Source: DAIOSQ01 sp036752465
GTDB lineage: Bacteria; Pseudomonadota; Gammaproteobacteria; Legionellales; Legionellaceae
DNA length: 16,106 nt
Assembly: GCA_036752465.1 (NCBI GenBank)
Contig: DAIOSQ010000045.1
Coordinates: 1-16,106, forward strand
Reading direction: 5' to 3'
In this document: piece after piece, positions 1 to 5,562 of the stretch
Layout of the letters: each line of letters begins with the position of its first letter
Position numbering within the stretch: the first letter of the stretch is position 1
The notes under the pieces: model-generated
The model's database searches: none
Seen by the model: only the letters and a program-made list of their open reading frames with translations
What the model was told of the DNA's origin: nothing
Translations under genes and position numbers: made by a program

Positions 1-635
1 GCATTGTGCATGAACTGCTCTGGTTCCTGCGCGGCGAGAGCAATGTTGCCTATCCGCAACAACAAGGCGTCACGATTTGGGATGAATGGGCGGATGCAGA
101 AGGCAATCTTGGGCCAGTTTATGGCCATCAATGGCGTCGATGGCAGGGTGCGAATGGCAAACCAATCGACCAAATTGCGCAAGTAATTGATAACATAAAA
201 AATGACCCTGATTCACGACGTCTGCTGGTCAGCGCCTGGAATGTCGGTGAGTTAGCACAGATGGCCCTGGCACCGTGCCATGTACTGTTCCAATTTTATG
301 TCGCCAATAACCGCCTGTCTTGTCAATTATATCAACGCTCGGCTGATGTATTTCTTGGGGTACCCTTCAACATAGCCTCTTACGCGCTGCTCACCCACCT
401 TGTCGCGGCACAATGCGGTTTAACCGTGGGTGAATTTATTTGGACCGGCGGTGATTGTCACTTGTATCGCAATCATGTTGAGCAAGCACAGCTACAGCTA
501 ACCAGAACACCTTTGCCGCCACCGCAGTTCCGGATCACACAACAGCGCCCGTCTATTTTTGACTATCGTTACGAAGATTTTGAGTGGCTCAACTACCAGT
601 ATCATCCACCGATCAAAGCGCCTATCGCCGTTTGA
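1..635 (+). CDS. thyA: Thymidylate synthase, 3' part (5' end outside window)
   Basis: Thymidylate synthase converts dUMP to dTMP in the cytoplasm, using 5,10-methylenetetrahydrofolate as methyl donor and reductant. The frame is open from the first bases of the window (reading I-V-H-E-L-L-W-F), so the gene begins upstream; by comparison with the 264-residue E. coli enzyme about 55 N-terminal residues are missing. The visible part contains the folate/dUMP pocket stretch WDEWAD, the GPVYGHQWR segment, the catalytic cysteine in LAPCH (91st residue counting from the valine codon at 6, matching Cys146 of E. coli), the phosphate-binding QRSADVFLG loop, PFNIASYALL, the WTGGDCHLY segment and the family C-terminus IKAPIAV. 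No residue essential to the family is missing in what can be seen. No folA follows; the next 400 bases carry no clear gene. Confidence 0.97.
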   Translation, partial: IVHELLWFLRGESNVAYPQQQGVTIWDEWADAEGNLGPVYGHQWRRWQGANGKPIDQIAQVIDNIKNDPDSRRLLVSAWNVGELAQMALAPCHVLFQFYVANNRLSCQLYQRSADVFLGVPFNIASYALLTHLVAAQCGLTVGEFIWTGGDCHLYRNHVEQAQLQLTRTPLPPPQFRITQQRPSIFDYRYEDFEWLNYQYHPPIKAPIAV

Positions 636-924
636 TCGATCGCTGTCGCAAAAACTTTCGTGAACGACAAGTGGATTTATTCTGGAGGAGCTTGCCGTCC
701 ACTGTCACAAGCTTGATTGATCATTTTCGATCAACGAAAAAATTGTATCATAATTGGGTGGGCTGTTAAGATTTTTAATCAAATCTCGATTCGATGCTAT
801 GCTTAATTGCCATGATACTCATGTGCATATGGATCATCTCCATTACATAATATTTCAACCCATGCTGTTCTTGCTTGCTCTAATTAACTTGTTTTAAGTT
901 TTGCCGTTTCTTCAGAGCGCGACA
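636..924. other. Intergenic stretch after thyA, no clear gene
   Basis: No convincing coding signal. A 6-bp perfect hairpin (TTGATC 717-722, GATCAA 729-734) lies 80 bases after the thyA stop, but it is followed by an A-rich, not T-rich, stretch, so it is not a standard intrinsic terminator for thyA. A 32-residue ORF at 799-897 with a hydrophobic C-terminal half is too short to claim. A frame that overlaps thyA and runs to 769 looks like chance. Confidence 0.5.
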
Positions 925-1050
925 ATGCCAGTCGACCCGCTATTTAAAGAGGTGGGCGAAAAAATAAACCGATTATTACAACGCGCTTATAAAATGGAGT
1001 CTGGCTTGAGTCCATACACAGCAGTTGACGGACATAACTTACGGACTTAA
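925..1050 (+). CDS. Possible small ORF, 41 residues (or gene fragment)
   Basis: An ATG at 925 opens a 41-residue frame starting MPVDPLFKEVGEKINRL and ending at a TAA at 1048-1050. It is preceded by AGAG seven bases upstream, a weak ribosome binding site. The composition (charged amphipathic helix, then a polar tail) looks protein-like, but at this length that is little evidence. Its 3' end overlaps the last 12 bases of the convergent ankyrin/U-box gene. It could be a real small protein, the remnant of a longer gene, or chance. I do not recognise the family. Confidence 0.22.
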   Translation: MPVDPLFKEVGEKINRLLQRAYKMESGLSPYTAVDGHNLRT

Positions 1051-2829
1051 GCGCGCGTGATGCGCTTGCTCTTTAGCGGTTACAAACTGTTCAATCATAT
1101 TTTTAAGATAAACAGTTGATGCAAATGCTAGTTGGTCGCGAGAAATCGTGCGTCTGGTTATGGGACATGTTGTGGTGTGCTTCTGACCAAACCATTGATG
1201 AAGTTCTCTGCGATCATAGGTGATTCCAGATGAAATAGTAATGGGGTCATTCATAATGTCACCAGAAATAGTGCTTTTCATGTGTTCAGGAATATCGCCT
1301 GTATAATTAATTCTGTTTAAACGAGCCTGATAAGAGTAATAGCCCTCTAGCAGCTCAACGAGATCGTCTTGACGATGCGCTTTTGCAATCATCAACGCTG
1401 TTTTGCCATCGGATGTTCTGTTATCCATATGGGTTTTTATATCATCAGTTTTGATGCCTTGCAAAATAGCCTGAACGGTATCAAGATCGTTGTGCTGGCT
1501 CGCCATATGTAAAGCGGTAAAACCGTGATTATCACGCGCCATAATGTTCGATCCTGCGCATAATAATAGCCTAGTGGTTTCGATATTGCCCTCTTGAATC
1601 GAAGTATGAAGTGGTGTTCGATGATGTTGATCTTGCAGCTCTATGTCAAAGCCTGCCTGGATAAGTGTATCGACAAATGAAGTATCCCTGGCGATGATGG
1701 CATGATGCAACACTTGCGTTGGATCCGTGTGTTGATATGTTTCAAGATAGGTTTGTAATAGCCGTGTTGTGTGAAGTGTGTGTAAACTCCGGACACAATC
1801 CATGCGACTCGAATGTCTATCGATGATTTTAGATAAATATCTGGTATTTTCGGGCGTCAACACACCTTGCCCATTCAGCATGAGAAGGCATGGCATCACC
1901 TCTGCTGGATGATCACAGTGCGCAGCATTATCACAGATCATTTGCAGGAGATCTTCTGGTAATACGTAGGTGCCCTGTGTTTTTAGTTCATGTTGTAACA
2001 GCAACGAAACAATGGGTATGTGATGTCTTGCCACAGCTTCTTGCATGACGGTTCTTCCGTGTTTATTAACCACGGTGGTGTTTAGCTGATGTTGTAACAG
2101 TAGACGTATCATGTCAATAAGATTTTGATTACACGCAATATGTAATGCTGTGTTACCTTGAGAATCTACCGAATGGTCAAAAGCACCGCGTTCAAGCATT
2201 GCTGCAACGCTTTTAATCCGGTTTGTACGAACAGCCCTGAGCAATCTTGATGGCCAAAAAGGCAATGGCCTAGATTGTGAAAAAAAAGGATGTCGTGTTT
2301 TTATATCCAAGGGATCAATCTCTCTTATTCTACGGCAAGCCTCTTGGAATGCGCTTGCAAATACTGATTCATTGAACTCAACATAGCTAGATTGGTTATC
2401 ATCTGACGCTGATTCGTCTTTGTCATCAGATAGATCATCTGCTTCGTCATATGAAGCAGCAGAAGTGACCGTGCCATCCTGTGATACAGTAGAACGCGTA
2501 TCGTCAAGTTCTACATGTTGCTCAACATAATGGGCATTACGAATTTCATACGTCATATGAATCGATTCGGATGCTCTATTGGGTTGGTTAATTAAATAAG
2601 CCGCTTTATTATAGGCATATAAATATAAGGATCTTGCTTGGCAATGTGCATCAGAGAACAATCCTTCGGAAAGGATTTTGTATTGGTCAATCAAGAGATC
2701 TCTTTGTGTGTTGCGTAACTCGAATGCTTCATCATCAAATTCGTATGTATCTAATTGCCACTCTAATCTGGCGATGTCTAAGGCAGAAAGCATTAATTCA
2801 TGAACGCGTTTTTTAACAGATTTTTTCAT
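1039..2829 (-). CDS. Ankyrin-repeat protein with C-terminal U-box; candidate secreted E3 ubiquitin ligase
   Basis: A 596-residue protein with a eukaryotic-type architecture. Residues 1-125 are helical and polar with no signal peptide; 128-145 is very acidic (DEADDLSDDKDESASDD). Ankyrin repeats occur in two blocks, about 192-285 (NTALHIACNQNLIDMIRLLL) and 372-495 (RTPLHTSIQEGN; FTALHMASQHND; KTALMIAKAHRQ), with a degenerate stretch between. Residues 512-582 match a U-box: an IPEHM entry, MNDPITISSGITYDR, a W at 546, CPITRRTI at 555-562, and the closing YLKNMIEQF. U-boxes recruit ubiquitin-charged E2 enzymes; bacteria lack this pathway, so the likely site of action is a eukaryotic host cell. 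The usual first CPI is STI here, which keeps the isoleucine that contacts the E2. Known bacterial U-box effectors include Legionella LubX and GobX; the ankyrin plus U-box combination suggests a ligase that selects its target through the repeats. Start: ATG at 2829 follows a good promoter and GAGA. Secretion route and target are inferred. Confidence 0.88.
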   Translation of the reverse strand: MKKSVKKRVHELMLSALDIARLEWQLDTYEFDDEAFELRNTQRDLLIDQYKILSEGLFSDAHCQARSLYLYAYNKAAYLINQPNRASESIHMTYEIRNAHYVEQHVELDDTRSTVSQDGTVTSAASYDEADDLSDDKDESASDDNQSSYVEFNESVFASAFQEACRRIREIDPLDIKTRHPFFSQSRPLPFWPSRLLRAVRTNRIKSVAAMLERGAFDHSVDSQGNTALHIACNQNLIDMIRLLLQHQLNTTVVNKHGRTVMQEAVARHHIPIVSLLLQHELKTQGTYVLPEDLLQMICDNAAHCDHPAEVMPCLLMLNGQGVLTPENTRYLSKIIDRHSSRMDCVRSLHTLHTTRLLQTYLETYQHTDPTQVLHHAIIARDTSFVDTLIQAGFDIELQDQHHRTPLHTSIQEGNIETTRLLLCAGSNIMARDNHGFTALHMASQHNDLDTVQAILQGIKTDDIKTHMDNRTSDGKTALMIAKAHRQDDLVELLEGYYSYQARLNRINYTGDIPEHMKSTISGDIMNDPITISSGITYDRRELHQWFGQKHTTTCPITRRTISRDQLAFASTVYLKNMIEQFVTAKEQAHHARLSP

Positions 2830-2834
2830 AATGT

Positions 2835-2856
2835 TCTCAACCAGATTGGTTTGAGA
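2835..2856 (-). promoter_or_regulatory. Hairpin covering the 5' leader and ribosome binding site of the ankyrin/U-box gene
   Basis: Inverted repeat with arms TCTCAACCA (2835-2843) and TGGTTTGAGA (2847-2856), a 3-base loop and one bulged base. In the minus-strand transcript the 3' arm carries GAGA, the best Shine-Dalgarno match, five bases before the ATG. The predicted transcript start (about 2854) falls at the other arm, so the hairpin would occupy nearly the whole leader. It could limit translation, or the DNA dyad could be a repressor site over +1. Confidence 0.45.
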
Positions 2857-2860
2857 AATA

Positions 2861-2889
2861 ATTATACATGAAGATCATCATGCGGACAA
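2861..2889 (-). promoter_or_regulatory. Predicted sigma70-type promoter of the ankyrin/U-box gene
   Basis: On the minus strand TTGTCC (-35, 2884-2889) is followed after 17 bases by TATAAT (-10, 2861-2866), a perfect -10 with a 4/6 -35. The transcript would begin near 2854, about 25 bases before the ATG at 2829. It overlaps the fragment-like sequence described downstream. Confidence 0.55.
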
Positions 2890-2923
2890 ATATTTTCAAC
2901 GTTTTCGTCGTAGCGGCAATTGA

Positions 2924-3031
2924 GTACCCTATCAATGGTTGCCAAACATGGTGGTCGGTCTAAAATATGATACTAATTTAAGCGGATGGAGTGCCGGCGG
3001 TGGTTTGCAATGGAAACTGCTGCAGCACTAG
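2924..3031 (+). pseudogene. Probable relic of an outer-membrane beta-barrel protein (C-terminal end)
   Basis: Between two divergent genes, a plus-strand frame ending at TAG 3029-3031 reads VPYQWLPNMVVGLKYD and then TNLSGWSAGGGLQWKLLQH. Alternating polar/hydrophobic residues, Gly-rich turns and a final GGGLQWK strand are typical of the last strands of small outer-membrane beta-barrels (opacity/porin-like families). The frame is blocked by a TGA at 2921-2923; beyond it the same frame reads QRFRRSGN, which could be further decayed barrel sequence. There is no room for a full gene, since the ankyrin gene begins at 2829 on the other strand. I read it as a 3' remnant left by deletion or rearrangement. 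It is short, so chance resemblance remains possible. Confidence 0.4.
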
Positions 3032-3046
3032 CCTATACAACTTAAA

Positions 3047-3055
3047 TGCTATAGT
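3047..3055 (+). promoter_or_regulatory. Possible extended -10 promoter for the 443-residue gene
   Basis: TGC followed by TATAGT (3050-3055) fits an extended -10 element (TGnTATAAT, one mismatch). No good -35 is seen at the right distance. It would start a transcript near 3062 with a 34-base leader ending in a good ribosome binding site, GGTGA at 3087-3091, before the ATG at 3096. Confidence 0.3.
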
Positions 3056-3095
3056 ATGATGAGTATGTTTAAAAAAATTATATTTTGGTGAATGA

Positions 3096-4427
3096 ATGAC
3101 TAAAATTACCGTTTGCGATTATTATGACGATTCTGATGATAAGCATCGTTATATGCTCGCTGTATGCCATAATACGCCAACTAACTTAGTGAAACTCAAA
3201 TTTATATCGTCTCAGCTACGCACAATAGCCCGTGAAAATATTGGCGTCATTAAGGACTTTGAAGAACTTGACGGCTCTGCAAATGAAATTATCACCAACT
3301 GTTTACGTGATGCGTTTGAAAGTCGTTTCGGTTCGCTTGGCCCGCAAACCGATGTATTAGAGATCATATGCTATGCCGATGTTAACCTAACCCAACCGGC
3401 GACCATGCACTATCCCACCGTATTCACCGACAAAAACCAATGTGCGGCAATGTTTGCAGCTTATTTTCCTAATTGCATCCTCATTAAAAGAGTGTTCGTT
3501 TCAGCGGACCAACCGATCCTGGATAACGCACAGGAAACCTTCCAACGTATAGGTGGCGAAATACTGAAACTACCTGTTATTCTGGATAGTTTTGTAGGTA
3601 AATCTTACCGCGACTTATATACCGAAATCCACAGAGTGGACGTTGGATTGATTGATGCGATATTAAAATATCATGTGACGTTTCAATTAAATATAGCTGA
3701 AGAAGATGATACGGATGCGTGTTTAGACCTCGAAGACTATATCGAAATTTTGCAAGAAAAAATTGTAGACCTGCTTGCTATTGGCAACCAAGAATTAAAC
3801 AAGCATTTTACGGACGCGTTACAAGAAAATTTTTCCGAAAATCTGGCTAATTTTGCCGAGCTTAGCAACAAAATTCTTTCTATAAATAAATCAACTCTTT
3901 TATCCATAGCATTTTCTTATTTAACCCCGGCACCCCTTAGAAATATGATTTTGAGCACCCCTGCATATCAGCCTTTTGATTATGCCGTAGTTTCCATTGG
4001 CAAGCTTTCACAATTAGAAGTCGGTGAAGCGTTAAGCACGATAGCAGCAGAATCTCAACAATACTTTGAGCAATTTTTACAGTATTATGGACAGGCCGCT
4101 AGCTTAAGTGAAGAAGTATTGAAATTAATGCATAGCTATAAAACGCCTGGATCTAATCCGCAATTTATAAGCGCATTGCATGATGTTATTGAGCCACTCA
4201 CTTCATTATTCAATATCTTGCAAAAAAAATCGCAGCACATGCAATGCTTAGCAAGCGATTTCGATAAGTTAAGACTAAAAATACAGAGTTTTATACATGA
4301 GGCCAAGCGAGTCAAAAGCGTGTCGCATGCCTCCTTTTTCTCGGAAACAACCGCTTCTTCCATAGATACCACCATGCTACCTTATCAGACCGATAGTATC
4401 GCGGATATGGTAGGGCTCTATATTTAA
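3096..4427 (+). CDS. Unrecognised 443-residue soluble protein, effector-like context
   Basis: I do not recognise this protein. ATG at 3096 is preceded by GGTGA four bases upstream, so the start is well supported. There is no signal peptide or membrane segment. The N-terminal 200 residues look mixed alpha/beta: an opening stretch rich in Asp and Tyr (CDYYDDSDDKHRYM), an LEIICYADVNL strand at 88-98 and a CILIKRVFVSADQP strand at 127-140. The remainder is largely helical, with an acidic linker at 201-215 (AEEDDTDACLDLEDY) and amphipathic helices at about 215-265 and 310-405. The tail after 410 is Ser/Thr-rich and ends LYI. The gene stands alone behind its own weak promoter, divergent from the ankyrin/U-box gene and 99 bp before the HD-GYP gene. 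It visibly uses more AT-rich codons than thyA or the pump operon. An effector role is only a guess from the neighbours. Confidence 0.85.
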   Translation: MTKITVCDYYDDSDDKHRYMLAVCHNTPTNLVKLKFISSQLRTIARENIGVIKDFEELDGSANEIITNCLRDAFESRFGSLGPQTDVLEIICYADVNLTQPATMHYPTVFTDKNQCAAMFAAYFPNCILIKRVFVSADQPILDNAQETFQRIGGEILKLPVILDSFVGKSYRDLYTEIHRVDVGLIDAILKYHVTFQLNIAEEDDTDACLDLEDYIEILQEKIVDLLAIGNQELNKHFTDALQENFSENLANFAELSNKILSINKSTLLSIAFSYLTPAPLRNMILSTPAYQPFDYAVVSIGKLSQLEVGEALSTIAAESQQYFEQFLQYYGQAASLSEEVLKLMHSYKTPGSNPQFISALHDVIEPLTSLFNILQKKSQHMQCLASDFDKLRLKIQSFIHEAKRVKSVSHASFFSETTASSIDTTMLPYQTDSIADMVGLYI

Positions 4428-4447
4428 ACTCTCCTTTGTTTAGCGAG

Positions 4448-4460
4448 CACACAGGGTGTG
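4448..4460 (+). other. Short GC hairpin after the 443-residue gene
   Basis: CACAC (4448-4452) and GTGTG (4456-4460) form a 5-bp perfect stem with a 3-base loop, 20 bases after the stop codon at 4427. No T tract follows, so it is at best a weak or factor-dependent terminator. Confidence 0.2.
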
Positions 4461-4469
4461 GGCTTGCAC

Positions 4470-4497
4470 TTGACAGGCATACACGCGATAGTACAGT
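4470..4497 (+). promoter_or_regulatory. Possible promoter of the PAS/HD-GYP gene
   Basis: A perfect -35 hexamer TTGACA (4470-4475), a 16-base spacer and TACAGT (4492-4497, 4/6) place a transcript start near 4504, about 23 bases before the ATG at 4527. This supports that ATG over the GTG at 4458, which would lie upstream of the transcript. Confidence 0.4.
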
Positions 4498-4526
4498 ATC
4501 AATTGAAGCGACATAACAGAGAGTCC

Positions 4527-5519
4527 ATGCCTATCCATGCCCCCGAGCAAAACCTTCGGTACAGACGCTTATTTGAAACAGCCTACGATGGCATCCTTAT
4601 TTTGGATTTCGACACAGGCAAGATACAAGATGTAAACCCTTATCTGATTCAAATGTTAGGTTTTAGTAAACCTGAGCTTGTTGGTAAAGAGTTATGGCAA
4701 ATTGGCGCAATAGTCGATAAAAATGCTTCTATCCGAGCATTTGCAACATTGAAACAAGAAGGGTATATCAAATACAGTGATTTGCCGTTACGCACCAAAA
4801 ACGGCGATATCATCAGTGTGGAGTTTGTAAGCAATGCTTACAGTGTTGCTGCGGAAAAAGTTATTCAATGCAATATACGTGACATCACCGACAGAAAAAC
4901 GGCGGAAAGTGAAGCACAACAGTTTCAACAGGCATATGTACATAACATGTACCAAATGGTAGACGCGTTAACTAAAGTTATTGTTGCTAGAGACGCCTAT
5001 ACTTACCAACACCAAGTCCGTGTGGCTGACTTAGCGGTAGCTATTGCTAGAGAAATTAACCTTTCAGCATATGCAATCAAGGGTTTAAACCTAGCCGCAC
5101 TCATTCACGATATTGGTAAAATGAGTGTTCCGATTGAAATTCTCATCAAGCCTATCGCGCTAACTACCGCTGAAATCACCATACTGCAGGGGCATGTGCA
5201 AGCAGGATTTGACATGGTCAAAAATATTGATTTTCAGTGGCCTATTGCGCAGACCATCTACCAGCACCACTGCCGCCTAGACGGCAGTGGTTATCCCAAT
5301 CATTTACACGGTGACAATATTATTCAAGAAGCGCGCATTCTCTGTGTGGCTGATACGGTCGAAGCCATGAGCCACAATCGACCTTACCGTGCATCCCAGG
5401 GCATTGATGCCGCTTTGCAAGCCATCGAATCGGGCCGGAATACGCAGTTTGATGCACAGGTTGTCGATGCATGCTTGAAGTTATTTAGAGTCGATCACTA
5501 TCAATTTCCAATCGTGTAA
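4527..5519 (+). CDS. PAS domain and HD-GYP domain protein, putative cyclic-di-GMP phosphodiesterase
   Basis: A 330-residue cytoplasmic signalling protein. Residues 11-122 form a PAS sensor (RYRRLFETAYDGILILD, NPYLIQMLGFS, ending CNIRDITDRKTAE), followed by a short helical linker. Residues 137-320 are an HD-GYP domain, the class that hydrolyses cyclic di-GMP at a metal centre. Visible metal-site residues are H162 (YQHQVRVA), HD 194-195 (HDIGKMSVP), H223, the HH of HHCRLDGSGYP at 247-257, and D276 (VADTVEAMSHNRPYR). The family consensus is HHExxDGxGYP; Cys replaces that Glu here. Other motifs are intact, so activity is likely but the change is notable. The frame is open back to a GTG at 4458. 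I prefer ATG 4527 because a TTGACA promoter lies between them and AGAGAG precedes the ATG, although spacing is short. It ends 43 bp before the convergent membrane-protein gene. The PAS ligand is unknown; no receiver or membrane domain is present. Confidence 0.92.
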   Translation: MPIHAPEQNLRYRRLFETAYDGILILDFDTGKIQDVNPYLIQMLGFSKPELVGKELWQIGAIVDKNASIRAFATLKQEGYIKYSDLPLRTKNGDIISVEFVSNAYSVAAEKVIQCNIRDITDRKTAESEAQQFQQAYVHNMYQMVDALTKVIVARDAYTYQHQVRVADLAVAIAREINLSAYAIKGLNLAALIHDIGKMSVPIEILIKPIALTTAEITILQGHVQAGFDMVKNIDFQWPIAQTIYQHHCRLDGSGYPNHLHGDNIIQEARILCVADTVEAMSHNRPYRASQGIDAALQAIESGRNTQFDAQVVDACLKLFRVDHYQFPIV

Positions 5520-5562
5520 ATATTGCGCTTCCATTTATCAGGATCATGGGATGGCTATGCCT

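Noticed and set aside
717..734. Hairpin after thyA as an intrinsic terminator
   Set aside because: The stem is perfect but only 6 bp, and an A-rich rather than T-rich run follows on the plus strand.
584..769. A 61-residue plus-strand frame overlapping the end of thyA
   Set aside because: It begins inside thyA in another frame, has no ribosome binding site and no recognisable sequence; most likely chance.
4458..4526. GTG start giving a longer HD-GYP protein
   Set aside because: A TTGACA promoter-like element lies inside this extension and the ATG at 4527 has AGAGAG in front; the PAS domain begins after both.
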